Positions 47,638 to 59,645 of a stretch of 64,000 nucleotides of DNA are shown one piece after another. Under the pieces are notes generated by a model. It saw nothing but the letters and a program-made list of their open reading frames with translations. It ran no database searches and had not been told where the DNA came from. How positions within the stretch are numbered: position 1 is the stretch's first letter; every line of letters begins with the position of its first letter. The DNA is from Whalleya microplaca (lineage: Eukaryota; Ascomycota; Sordariomycetes; Xylariales; Xylariaceae): the NCBI GenBank assembly GCA_022497155.1, contig MU385712.1:433765-497764 (forward strand), given 5' to 3'. The position numbers and the translations under genes are program-made.

Positions 47638-49364
47638 TCATGCAATGCGTTTCAATCTAACCTTCATATCTCGATCCGGTGGCATGGCTCCAGCTCCACA
47701 GTAGCGCAAATCGCTCTCGGCCGCGCGGTCCGAAGGTGAGCCATCTGAGTTGGTCCACCCAACCAACTCGATGTCAAGCTGGGAAACGACAAGTCCGATC
47801 GTCGTAAGGATCTCGGCCTTGGCGAATTGGCGGCCTGGACACATGTTCGCTCCGCCCCCAAACGGAAAGAATGAGCTCGGACGCCCGGCCGTGGCATACA
47901 CGCGCTTGCGGCGACTCTGGCCTGAAGTATCCGTCTCGTCGGTGTACTTGATGTGCCTTTCTGCCCAGAACTCTGAGGCAGGATGGCCTGCAGCGCTCCA
48001 TACGGCCTCGTCATAGTGTACCACCATCATTGGTGCCTGCAGCAGAGACCCTTTGGCGATCGTGTGCCCATCCAACATGATGGGCTGCTTGACGTCACGG
48101 ATAATGTTGAAGCTAATCCGCAGCCGTAATGTCTCAGTAAAGATGGACTGCAGAAGCGGCAGCGCCACTATCTTCTGGCTGTCAATGGTACGTTTTCCAG
48201 TATCAGGATCGGTAACTATGACCGTCGCGACTTCCTCACGCACGGCTTGCAGGAGGGAGTGGTCTTTAATAATTTCCATTAGCATCCACATGGTGGTTGG
48301 GATACTATTAGAGTTTAACCTATCCATTGTTAGTCGAACAAGCATAGAACATAAGTAAGCTATGGTTCTTCTTACGCAAAAGCCAACGCCCCCAACGTTG
48401 CAGCAATGACCTCGCTTCTCCATCCTACCTCCTTCATCCATTTGAAAAGCTCGCGAGTGGCTCGTCCCCCAAAGCGAGGTTCCCAATCTGTTTCAGCTTC
48501 CGGGCCCTCCCAATCAAATCGGGCGGAAGCACTGTCTAGCCACTTCTCTATGGCAACGACGTAGCGATCGTGTGCCTTTGAAGGACCTGAGTTCATCCAC
48601 TTCGGGAGGCCTAGGACCAACATGAAGAGGTGCTCGTCAAAGGCCCAGAAACGGTCGATGAAGTCGGGACTTGACTTAATCAGATCAGGGCCAAAGAGAA
48701 CGCCGATAGCCAGCTCAGCGACCTCACGCCGGCACAAGCTCTGGATGCTGACGGTCGTCCATTCAGTTGTAGGATAGCGCTCCAAGGCTTGGCTCAAGCT
48801 ACGCCGAAAAGTATCCACTAGTGGTCTCATATACTGTGGCTTACCCAAGTATTCGGTATATATGTGCTCGTACATGAACCAGAGCCGCTGTCGAAGCGGC
48901 AAGCCCTCGGTGCCGGGAATGGGCACCTTAGTCACGCCAGTCTTATCATTCTCCCAGCGCCGGACCTCGTCAGGGTTCATCTTATATAGGGTGGGCAGCG
49001 CGTAGCGGGTCATTTGTTCCTGGTTCGTGACATCATGGACTAGCTCGCGTCCGAACATCGCCTTGATGCTCTGAGGCCCGGCTACGAGGTACACCGTCTT
49101 AGGGCCTAGATAGAAGCGGATAATGTTGCTATCCCGTAGCGCATTCCGGACTCGGATCATAAACTTGTGGTTATTGAACATAAATTGGAGGGTGTTAAAC
49201 AGGTGTGGGATAGGATCCCTTAGGGTTTGTGGTCCCTCCCTAGCCCCAAAATGTGAGACGAGGAAGACAAATGCGATGAACGACACAAAGGAAACAAGCA
49301 AGGACGATGAAGAGACGCCGATAGCCTCTGGAATGGCCCATGCAGGGCCATTGGCGGACTTCAT
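47638..49364 (-). CDS. Cytochrome P450 monooxygenase
   Basis: Two exons, 49364-48376 and 48319-47638, a 56-bp intron, 556 residues. The start at 49364 is chosen because the next region is a membrane anchor (SSSLLVSFVSFIAFVFLVSHF); an upstream in-frame ATG at 49460 would add 32 residues. Motifs: I-helix ALGALAFALNSNSIPTTMW, K-helix ETLRLR, and the haem loop FFPFGGGANMCPGRQFAK (Cys about residue 489, fitting FxxGxxxCxG). The I-helix carries Asn-Ser-Asn-Ser-Ile-Pro instead of the usual AGxxT, as in CYP7/CYP8-like fungal P450s. All key residues are present, so it is probably active; substrate unknown. It lies 0.8-3 kb from PTH11-like and polyketide-synthase relics. Confidence 0.9.
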
Positions 49365-50150
49365 GGCATTAACGGATAGATGTTTCCGAGTCAAGTCGTG
49401 AGGTTCTGGTCTCTGTTTGATGAAGAGAGTAGTAATTAGATTGGAGGTTAGGCATGTCACAGGTAGGAATCCTAGAGGGATTATACAAATTGCTGCCCGG
49501 AAAGTATTTTTTCTCGTAGAGAAAACGGAACAGAACAGGTAGAAGGTGAGTGAAGGGAAAGGCTATACCCTCAACAACTCATGTTAATTGTTTGCGAAAC
49601 AAGGCTCTCGGTTTTAGGGACCGTACGTGTCCAGGGCAAAGCAAAGAGGTAAGAAGTACATAGCTATTATAAAGTTATCCATTGTTGCCGTTGTACGGGT
49701 CAGTTATATGCAATAGCTAGCCATGGATATCTTTCCGCTAGTGGGTATGGTAAGCAGCGCCGCCACACAATCCTAGCCAATAGGAACCTATGGAACTCTG
49801 AACATTTGTTGGACATAAATCAGCATGGGAGAGGTAGGTTGCCCTAAGTTGGCGGCGAAGCACATTCGCTGGCGACCCAGAAGTTGAAGCCCCTTGCTTC
49901 ATCGGCTTTCGGTCTTATCAGTGAGATTGATTTCCAGGGTCGAGCTGGCCCCTCGCTCGTGCCAGCTCCCCATCCTTTTGCCTATCCCATCTGTTAATGA
50001 GCGGACATAATAAGTGTGGCAAGCTTCACCGAGCTACTCAGTTTGCCTACCTTGAGGCGTACATGATTGAGTTGATTACCTTGCACACGCAAGCCATCTA
50101 GAAGCATGGCTTTTCACGTATTCATTGACCCTCTCTAAGGAGCAACATTT
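49365..50150. other. P450 upstream region
   Basis: No gene seen. Contains the promoter of the P450. Confidence 0.5.
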
Positions 50151-50749
50151 ATGATATGCATTTTGGCAATCCCAATATGCACACTTGCTACCATTTTCCG
50201 TATCGTCGGTACTATCGTGCTGGAAGAAAGCTAAACCTGGAAGGTTGGTTTGCCCTGGTGGCATCGGTGTCGTTCTGGCTTCACGCGGCCCTAGCCTTAT
50301 AGAGTACGTCCTGTTTGTCTCTTCCATCGGCTCTTAATACGCATGATTTGAATCGGTGTCATGACTCTGAAAAATAAGGGTCAATCCGATGATGAACAAC
50401 TGGCCCCTTGGAAGGTAATTCAAATGTCAAAAGTGTGCCCATATTGACCTCGCTATCATCCTCCGTGATACGTGCTAACCGTCATTGAGGTGGGTTATGT
50501 GATGCAACTGAACTTCCCCTTCAACCCAACATTCGCATCTTCTCCAGCAGTCATGCCTTCTTGCGTTGGGTGTGGTTTCTCGGGATCCTGCAAGTTTGCT
50601 GGTTCTTTGCAATATTCATTTGCAGGATCATATTCTGTATCCCAATCCAGGAACTCTGGATTCCGAATACACTAGGATATGCGTCAATCCATCGCTGCTA
50701 CTGGCTGCGGGTGAATCAACTAACGCATATATTGTCTTTTCTATGGTGA
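50151..50749 (+). pseudogene. Relic of a PTH11-type seven-helix receptor
   Basis: Pieces of a fungal rhodopsin-like (PTH11-type) receptor can be read in changing frames: MICILAIPICTLATIFRIVG, then KLNLEGWFALVASVSFWLHA, stops, then RIFSSSHAFLRWVWFLGIL followed by CWFFAIFICRIIFCIPIQEL. The order helix, GWFAL block, helix, RxF block, helix, C-x-P-x-x-x-x-W block fits the family. No intact frame remains. The identification rests on general motif resemblance. Confidence 0.5.
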
Positions 50750-50759
50750 TTCTAGCTGC

Positions 50760-52570
50760 GTATATGCTTCAACCGATCGGGCAGAAACCCTATACGATGA
50801 GGCTTTCTGAAGAAGATTGGCATCAAGTTATTGGTGAAGCTATCGATGCGACCCGTCTCAAATCAACTTATGGGCCAGCGCTTACTACTGGTCTTTCAAA
50901 TGTGCCTTCTGACGTGACAAATGCTCCTGTTTGGCGCTTGAACCCTAACTATTCTGACTGATCATCGATAATAAGTGAGAGATGAACAAAACTAAAGCAA
51001 CAGACTCCCTTCATGACACGCTTCAAAGCTGCTCATCTGAGCAAGATCTTTACAGTGTCGTTAGGAGTAAGTACATAGGTTATCAACAGTGAACATTGGC
51101 TAAATCAAACCATAGGGGCTTTGACCCAACTACGAAACATCCTGCAAGTCACTATGTCTGACGACGACCTCACGACATCGCGTAGCAGCAGCATTGGATT
51201 GGACTCACTCATCTCGGTCAACATTCGATCGTGGTTCCTTAAAAATCTACAGGTCAGCACGCCGATCCTGAAGATTATAGGCAACAACACCATGGAGAGC
51301 TTAGTCAGGTACGTGATTGATATTATGCCGGCCGAGGTGACGCCACATATAGGCGTATCAGGAGATGAAGAGCCTCGAGAAAGTGCGATATGCTCTAGTA
51401 CGGTCGGTGAGCTTAGTACGCTGGTATCTGGAACGGATTCTAGGACGTCCACAGCCTCTGAGCCTGAAGATTCGGTGGTAAAACGGGGTTGGAAGCATAA
51501 TGGAATTGAGCCAATCGATTGGGAGGTCGAGTCGACTCCGTCAGCTAGCTGGGTGTCCATACCACTTGATGTCTCAAGTTCGCCACCTTCCACCCCAGCT
51601 AATATTATTGAGCTTACCGGCGTTACTAGCCTCTTGGGCCGCCACCTCCTAGAACATCTCTCAAGCACACATCCGCAAAGACAATACACTGTCTTGCAGT
51701 ACGTGAACTTACCACCGTCTGAAGAACAAAGAGCTTCCAACGAACCCACGTGTGAAGTACTACCCAGGTAACCTCTGCGACTCTTTCCTCGGGCTCCGAG
51801 CAAGAGGCCTGTACTATCTTCAATTCAACCGACGTCGTCATCCAGAACGGCGCCGACACTTCCTACGCCAAGCCTTGCCTAAGCTTGCGGGCCTCCAACG
51901 TCTGGTCCACCATGGCCCTGGCCCGTCTTTGTCTCCCGCGCCGCATGCCTGTGCACTACATTTCGGAGGTGGCATCTACTATAACCAAGCCGTCTTCCCC
52001 GAGGTCTCCGTCACGGGTCCGGGGTCGCGGTTCTCCCCAGCTGACGGCGCCTTCGGCTACGGCTTTTCTAAATGGGTCAGTGAGGGCCTCCTGGGTCAGG
52101 TCCATGTACAGTCTGGCCTGCCCGTGTGGATTTGTCGCCCCTCGACAATCCTCCGCGAGGGTGCCGACGCTGTTACGATGCGGGCGCAGCTTGACTATGT
52201 CAATGCGTTATTGTACTATCTCCGAAAGTTGAAAGCCGCGCCCGAGGTAGAGCATAACCGAGGGGCGCTGGACTTGGTGCTCGTCGAAAGCTGCTGTTGT
52301 GATGTGCTCAGGTACATTGCGGATGACAGTGACAGCGCAAGAATGGGACTGAAATACGTAAACCAGGTCGGCGATATTGTTATCCCATTCAAGGGCATAC
52401 GTGATATGGACTCAGACGTGGGGAAGCGCTACGATGTGTTGCCGTTGCGTGAGTGGACGAACAGGGCGATGGCGGCTGGACTTCATCCCGGTGTCGCGCT
52501 ACTGATTGAGGAAATGGATGCCCCGGGAAAGCCGGATTATCCCAAGCTGTTGAAAGGTAAAGCGGGCTGA
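50760..52570 (+). pseudogene. Frameshifted 3' piece of a reducing PKS (KR end-ACP-thioester reductase)
   Basis: MRLSEEDWHQVIGEAI matches the end of a PKS ketoreductase region. An acyl carrier domain follows with GLDSLISVNIRSWFLKNLQV (Ser of GLDSL is the phosphopantetheine site). Then comes a terminal reductase: NIIELTGVTSLLGRHLL (Rossmann loop), VKYYPGNLCDSFLGL, EQEACTIFNSTDVVIQNGAD, RRMPVHYISEVAST, FGYGFSKWVSEGLL (YxxxK) and PVWICRPSTILREGA. Reading the reductase needs three frame changes (near 51750, 51796, 51975), and stops lie between the KR end and ACP. No KS, AT, DH or ER remains. It looks like the decayed tail of a reducing polyketide synthase or hybrid with reductive release. Relic status is seen directly. 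Confidence 0.8.
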
Positions 52571-53354
52571 TGTTAGTTGAACGATTCATTGGCAACGTCG
52601 ACCACTGATAAATCGCTAGTGTTTCCAGCTTTATGGGTGGCAGCGTCACTATGCTGCTATGTAGACGAGCTTAAAAGGAAGGGAGCTAAGAGGAATTGAT
52701 GTGATCTGGCAGTCTGGCAGTTATTCTGAAATCTCTCAGATTAGCATTGGCTAGACCTCCACTTAGAATACAACTTCAATTCAACCCCTTTCCCACATAT
52801 CATTCTTGAGCCCCTTGTCTCAATTCGCATAGAAACAAGGTATGTAATAAAAGCCCTGGATTATTATATCAGAGAGCTTGAATTAATAGCTCTAATGGGT
52901 TTCCTTTGTGTTTTATAGATCAGTCTATTAAAAACGCGTCCGAACAAAAGCTGTTCATGGATACCCGCTCTCACTTACAAATCAACATGAAGCTTATTAT
53001 AGAGTGGGGGAGCTTAATCCAAAGAATGGCGGGGTTCGATAAGAGCTCACTTCTTCACCTCGCGTACTTCAAAATGCCAAGAGGAATTCTTCAGCCGCTA
53101 CACCAATGAGAGCATGATGTTCTTGGTAATCCCACTTTGTCTTATGCTCAAGTGTGCACTCCTGGAGAACAGCGAGGCTAGCTACACAGTTACAGGGTTA
53201 ACTGCGATGCAACACCGGCTTGGCTCACAGCCGCCAACCAGGAAGAGCGTTGAGCACCGAGAGCGAACATGCGGTGGGGATGAACTCTAGAGATAAGGAC
53301 TCATTGCACCGAAGGAGCTCTATATCGATTTACCATGCCTGTCCCGGAAACGGC
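52571..53354. other. Spacer, no gene seen
   Basis: AT-rich between the PKS relic and the amidase promoter. An open frame at 52906-53109 is unsupported. Confidence 0.5.
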
Positions 53355-53360
53355 TATAAA
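53355..53360 (+). promoter_or_regulatory. TATA box of the amidase gene
   Basis: TATAAA lies about 95 bp upstream of the ATG at 53455. Confidence 0.45.
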
Positions 53361-53454
53361 GGCTGGCTTCGATGCTAGTCGGAGCAAAGGGTGGTTAGTT
53401 CTACGTTCATCTTCTTGACAGTACCTAGTAGGTTGGCGAGTTGCTTCAGTCAAG

Positions 53455-55922
53455 ATGGGACTCCTAGCCTTTAAGTTGAAGACATTGTTCTTGCGATTCT
53501 TCACGATACTTTTATGGACGTGGCCAACGCTGGTCATAACTGGAAGGCGGGCTAGTTCCAAACAGATACAGACGACACAGTACGGTGATGTCGCCTTTGA
53601 TCTTGGTAACCAGACATACTTAGCGAACATCCACCGACCCAAGGCGATACTGGGCGGTGAAAGCTTGGCTGGCATTGGCCGCGATGACTCCCCGGTACCC
53701 TTTACAATTATCTTCGCTGAAGATGAGGTTGTGACCGGACAATATCTACAGAAAGTCATTGAAAGTTATCTTCAAGGCGACGACGTGTTTTCCAAGGATT
53801 TCCTGGAGGGTATATATATCGCGAATAATGGTACAGGCGTAACGAGCCTCGATGTGAGTGCATTGAAGTATTTGAGTAGCCTCTCGCCCAGATACTTACT
53901 CTTGGATGCAAGTTTTTCGAGAACCAACTGTGAGTCCGACGCGTCGATGAATGTGCGCCACTTGATACTGCACTCACGCTAATACCCGCTTTGCTTGACT
54001 AGACTCTACGGACCTCGGAGTTACTCATGTAGCCTCACCGAATGGTACTGACCTGAAAGCGGGACCGTATGTCGCAACTATTTCAGAGAGTTCAGTGGCA
54101 TTTGGTGTTGTATATCGCCTCTACCGCGATACTAACAGAAACTTTCTCTACGGCACGTACGAATCCAATGATGGAGAGGGAACATTCAACCCTGTGGAGA
54201 TTTTCCTTCCCAGATTCTGGGATTCGATGATACCGGTACCTTCTCGCATATACAGCTGGGGTGACTCAAGGCCGTTCGCTGGATTCCGAGTTGCAATCAA
54301 GGACTTGTATGATATGAAGGGTCTCATAACGTCTGGTGGCAGTCAGGCGTGGGCACAGATTGTCCAGGTCGCTAATGAGACTGCACCATCAATTCAGCGG
54401 ATTGTTGACCTAGGCGGTGTTCTCATTGGCAAGTACAAACTTGCCCAATTTGCCTCTGGCGCGGAGTACGTTATTCCAACATCATTCAGTACCCCCTTTT
54501 AGCCCTACTTCCGAACTCATATGCCCATAGACCCTCTGAGCCTGTTCTGAAACCACCTGCATATGGCAAAGCCTCATAAACAAATAGCTGTGTATAAAAT
54601 TTTACGGCAAATATCGATCACTAACACTAAATCTTACAGTCCTTGGGAATGGCAGGACGAGCAATATCCGTTCAACCCCCGAGGGGATGGCTGGCTTACA
54701 TGCTCAGCCTCGTCGTCCGGCGGTGGTTGCTCTGTGGCTTCGTACGACTGGCTCGATTTTGCCATTGGCTCGGATACCGGATCTTCAATGAGACGACCTG
54801 CTGCAGTTTCTGGAACCTATGGAAATAGACCGAGCCAAGGCCTCATGACACTTTCAAGGGTGATGCCGTTGGGGGCAGCAACAGATACGGCAGGTGTCTT
54901 CTCCCGCAATGTACACGACTGGGTACATTTTGCGAAACACTGGTACATCCCAGAGCTTTGCCAAGATTCGTCAATCACAGGCCTGACGCCTCTCGAGGCG
55001 CCAGATTCATACGGATTTCCAAAGCGGGTTCTTTATCTAACGGTATGTAGTAGAGGGTCATTGAATCAATCCTCCTCAGGTCTGTCTTAGAGGCTCATTC
55101 GTCCATCTTAGACGTTTTTAGAAACAATACTGTGGCGAGACTGTCTGACATGAGCATTTGCTAACTTACACTTGTGACTAGGATTACCTTCCTCTGAAGA
55201 ATCCCGCCGCTGAGACAATCCTTCAAATGTTTATCCAGAACATGACCACAGCATTTGGCATGACAGTTGAGAATATGAACTTGACTGCACTTGTCGGGAA
55301 CACAAGTGATACAGTTCCGAAGTACGATGTCCTGAACAATGCCACTAATGTCCTTAATTCCATGACACAGTACCAGCAAGTTGCAAAGCCGCTCATGACT
55401 GCTTGGAGCTCACTCTATGATGGCCGCTTTCCTCCTATAGATCCGGCACGGCGTTCTGGTTGGAGGGCATATAACGAGTCTTATTACACCGAAAACTTAT
55501 ATAACCAGTCGCTGGCCGTCAAACGGGCTGGCGTTGATTGGTTTGAATCCGAGGTTCTATACTCCACCACAGAGTCGTGCAGCGAAAGCATTATGTTGTG
55601 GGACATTGGTACTGGCGGTCTACCAAGCTATCGCGAGGAAGAACTCAACAACAGCCCTGAAGCAGCTTTCCTTGCAGTTACACCGCCGACGGCAGGTATC
55701 AGCGGAGCAAGTCTGTGTCCTATCTACGGGTGCGTCGATATGACGATTCCCATCGGGCAGGTTCCATACATGAGCAATGTCACCTTTGTAGAAGAGATGG
55801 TGCCCGTTACAGTCAATGTGATAGCAAAGAGAGGGTGCGATTTCATGTTGTGGAACATGTTCGAGAAACTTGCCGACGAGGGCGTGTTGAGAACTATCAA
55901 GACGGGTCGAACTGCCTTTTGA
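53455..55922 (+). CDS. Amidase-signature enzyme with N-terminal extension
   Basis: Four exons: 53455-53929, 54003-54465, 54640-55042, 55182-55922; 693 residues. The N-terminus has a hydrophobic segment ([17 protein letters not shown]) that may be a signal peptide or anchor. Residues to about 240 form the N-terminal domain found on a class of long fungal amidases. The amidase-signature core follows: Lys258 of VAIKDLYD; the cis-Ser of ASSSGGGCS (about 337-344); [13 protein letters not shown] with nucleophile Ser362. The family usually reads GSDTGGS; here the second Gly is Ser. Many N-x-S/T sites fit secretion. The enzyme would hydrolyse amide bonds of unknown substrates. Introns are longer (73-174 bp) than elsewhere. 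It stands next to the PKS relic and P450, so a former metabolic link is possible. Confidence 0.85.
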
Positions 55923-56190
55923 GGATAGGAGTGGCTCTGTGCATATAGAAACATTTGCTTCATATTCTCCTCAAAGGGGGAACCTATACTCTAATACGCT
56001 TGATCGAACAATCTGTCAACTCATGTCATGCTTGGTCATCACATTGTCTGTCTGCCGTGCGACATGCACGTGTCTTAAACGCATACCATTTGCATTTATA
56101 TCTCCCTTGCATAGTTTGCTGCGCTGTCTGTCCCGATGGGTTGATAGTCGCCGATGCAGTGCGACGGCACTGTTCGCAGCGGGATCGTCT

Positions 56191-56217
56191 GCACGGCTGC
56201 ACGGCTGCACGGCTGCA
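56191..56217. repeat. GCACGGCT x3 tandem repeat
   Basis: Three exact 8-bp units followed by gca. Confidence 0.85.
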
Positions 56218-56410
56218 ACCGCTCGGCCAGACAGGCTGAGAAGGGAATAATTATCACGGTCGCTGCAGAGTGCGGTGCGACTGTGACTATCTATCTATAT
56301 GTACACATCTACCCGCCCAAGCTGAAAAACTTGAAAGGGTGCCCGGCGGAGGTGGGAAGACCATCTCATTCGTCGGGCGGTACCGCGGCGCATGATGTAA
56401 GAGATTTGAA

Positions 56411-56434
56411 GGATGCGGATGCGGATGCGGATGC
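56411..56434. repeat. GGATGC x4 tandem repeat
   Basis: Four exact hexamers. Confidence 0.9.
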
Positions 56435-57862
56435 ATCTGCAACTACATTTGCATTTCAGCTCCTAGCGAATACACCTACATGAAGGAAGACGACACATGT
56501 ATTTATATCCTGAGGGTCCCCAAGGGGGGAACGACATAGATCCTTCTCAGGATTCTACAATACTTATCTTCCAACCTCGAACACTTTCCCACCAAGCCCA
56601 CCTTGACAAGCAAACGAGACAGTCACGACCGATATAAAACGCGAGGAATAGAGATCTAAGGTAGTAAACCTTATCGATTCATTCAACTAATTAACTATTG
56701 ACATTGGAAAAACACCAACGCCTGCCAACAAAATATACAAGCGGGCGGCATAGCGCCAAGCTAGCTGTATACGCCTCGAACTGAGTCATCCTTGACCATG
56801 ACCTGGATGCTCCCAATCCAAAACTCCTCTTTTACCCTACTATGATACAGTGAGTCCATATGAAAACATTCCTTTCAAACACAGGTACTTCCCAGCTCCT
56901 CGCTTCGGTAGACAGCCGACTCCGTTCAAGGTATTAACAAATCGTCCTCTGTCCAAAGGACAAGCAAGGGATCCTCAATTCCCAGCCAATCGTTTTCCTT
57001 CCTCTCCCTTTTTGCCTCCAGTGGTGACTAGGAAATTTATTCAAGAGAATGCTGCAAAACTCGATATCGCGTATCCAAACAGCTCACTGAAACATCGATT
57101 CCAGTGAGTTTTTTTTTTTTCTTTTTTCTTTTCCTGCTTTTTCTTCTTTTTCCAATGACTATGAGATGGATATGCCGGAACGGGAAGAAGACGTTTTGCA
57201 AGTTTCCTCATGAATGCTGCCGGGTCATTTTTCGTCCCCTCATTATCGGTATCGTGATTAAATTAAAAGCGCTGATGACTGCATATGTCAAACGGCCATT
57301 CATTATTCGTCAGACGTTCCCAAAAAGGAAAGCTTCCCTAAAGCAGTGAACGGACTGAGGCCACGCTTGACAGATGGCGCGCGGGCGGTCTGATCAAGTC
57401 GTGGTGACTGGTATTTCAACTGGGTCTTGACGTGCGCGGGCGATGCGTCGAACGCGAGCAAAGACCTGAAGGGTGGTCGGTCGAACATTGACTTCGTCAT
57501 GTCGAAAGAGTTGCCGGAAGTCCCTTATAACGGACTGTTGCCAGGTCGAAGTCGCAAAAGCAATGTCGCTGAATATGCACGGTCAAGTTGAAAATTAAGT
57601 TAGGAAACAACAGAACATAGTGCTGCTCCTCATGGTATCTCCGAAAGCAAGATAAATGGCACATAACGGACCGGTCCTGTGGTTCCCCGGTGTATATCCT
57701 AACTGACGCCGAAACAATCAAAGAAATTCAATGTTACAAAAGCCGGGCAAAGACCCCAGAACTCGAACCATTAAAGGTCTATACCCGGCTTTAAAAGCCC
57801 CCTACCGACGGTAAAGTCGAGAATCGGGGCACTGGTCATTGCGTTCGTGGGCCTCGTACACG

Positions 57863-59645
57863 TTACATTTCGTCTATTCGCTGGCTGGGCATTTGCATCA
57901 TCGGGTCGTCGTCGCTATCTGGCTTGATACTCCACGGCTCGTACATAGCTGAATAAGAGGGTATGCTGCCGATCGCGATAATGTCAACTGGGGTTTCAGG
58001 GTATATGATGTTATTTAACATGTGAGCTTCTGACTCGCTGCTCTCTTGGGACTGATAGTCCTCAGGTATATGAGCCATTTGCTGAGCTTGGGGCCCCGAG
58101 GGTGGTGTTCGGGGCTGGTAGTGGTCCTGCATTTGCGACATCTGCTGCTGTGGAGCTGCCTGCTGAAACTGCTGTTGGGCATGAGGCATATGTTGAGCGG
58201 CAGTCCTTTGGTATTGCTCCTGGGCCTGGTGTATTTGCTGGTGTGGGGGTGTGCGTTGGTACTGGTCTGGCACTTGTACAGCTCGTTGTGGTGGTGCACT
58301 CTGCTTCCATTGGCCCTGTACCTGATGCATAGGAAGCTGTTGAGATTCGCGTCGCTGCGCATGGTGTTGAGCCGTCGGATTGTGCATCTGTTGCCCCTGC
58401 GGTTGCGATACTCGCTGGATATGCTGGGGGTACTGTGTCATGGGAGACTGCTCTACCACAGGGGAAGTACCGTTCAGCGAGTATCCCGTGGTGGGCGTAA
58501 GTTGGCCGTAATACCCTTCGTGTGCCAGAGGGCTTCGGTCCGCCATCGCAGGTGAATACGCGCTAGGACTGTTCTGGATCGAGCCAGCCATGCTAGGCGC
58601 AGCGCTGTATGGGATTTCCAAAGACATCTGTGGGTGCTGTTTACCCATCGGGTATTGCGGTACTGGGTTAGTGTTCATAGTCGCCACACCGGGATTGCTC
58701 TGGTCAGTCACGTAGTACGGGTGCTGCGGCTGGCTGTTCGTTCGTTGGATCATATGGACGCCGGGATGCTGCGATTCCGGGGCCACCGGGCCATGAAACT
58801 CATACGGTCCTCCCGTAGCAATGCTGTGGCGGTGGGGATAATACTGCTGTTGGGAACCATACTGGTTCATGGGATGACTGAAGTCGCCGAACGACGCTGC
58901 GCGGTGTATAATATTCCCTTGCAGCCCTGGGTGAGCGTTGTAAGGGTGAGCCGGCACCGTCCCGGAAGCGAACTGCATATCTGGGTTCTGCGGAGTTGCG
59001 GGGGATTCTTCGTCTTCGTCGGTGCAGTCGTCCGCCTCCGATGCATTTAGCCCGCGTTGATGTGACCGTCGTTGGTGCTTGACCATTGTTGTCTTTCGAC
59101 AGAAACTGCGAGACCAGTCAGTCAGCAGTCGCTGCGACGATAGGAGGTGCGAACACTACCTCTTGGTGCATCCTGTATGAGCACACTTATATGGACGCTT
59201 TCCAGTATGGATTCGTCGATGGCGAGCAAGACTCGATGACTACGGATGGTCAGGACACAACTCTAGTAGCACTGGGCACTGTGGAAGAACATACATCTGA
59301 GAACTTCTTCCCACATCCTATATGTGTACAGGAATGTGGCTTCTCGCCAGTATGTGTGCGGATATGAACTGTCAAGGCGCTGCGCTGGATGAAGCTCTTG
59401 CCACATCCTGCAACGACACAAGAGTAAGGCCTCTCATTTGTATGTATCCGATAGTGGCGTTGAAGGTCGGACTTCCTATTGAAACTCTACATCGATGTAA
59501 GCGACTAAGACGACGAGATGAAGGGTTGCTAAGCATTAGGAGCCCAGTAGACAAGACATATATGACATACCTTGCTGCAGTCCGGCCAAGAACACTCAAA
59601 AGGCCGAGTCACGGGCTCAACCTCGACAAGCTCCATCAACTCCAT
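57863..59645 (-). CDS. C2H2 zinc-finger transcription factor, four fingers
   Basis: Four exons: 59645-59571, 59486-59295, 59239-59160, 59105-57863; 529 residues. The first three short exons carry the fingers. Four C2H2 fingers run with a perfect 30-residue period: Cys18/23-His36/40, Cys48/53-His66/70, Cys78/83-His96/100, Cys108/113-His126/131, all C-x4-C with TGEKP-like linkers (THTGEKP, IHTGKRP), so a tandem DNA-binding array of the TFIIIA/YY1 type. The remaining 400 residues are Gln/Pro/His-rich (QQQ, PQHPY) with an acidic end (SDDDPMMQM), typical of transactivation tails. Role probably nuclear gene regulation; target unknown. The 59645 start is the first ATG of the in-frame exon. Confidence 0.9.

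Larger units (their letters stand above)
55923..57862. other. Gene-free interval with short repeats
   Basis: Contains two short tandem repeats (56191-56217, 56411-56434) and a TATAAA at about 56634. An 85-codon frame at 56850-57107 could be part of a small gene but has no recognisable feature. Confidence 0.45.

Noticed and set aside
56850..57107. 85-codon open frame after a TATAAA
   Set aside because: No ATG context, family or clear splice partner; kept only as a remark.
58015..59050. Frames antisense to or out of phase with the C2H2 factor
   Set aside because: Shadows of the Gln-rich tail; the finger exons fix the real strand and frame.
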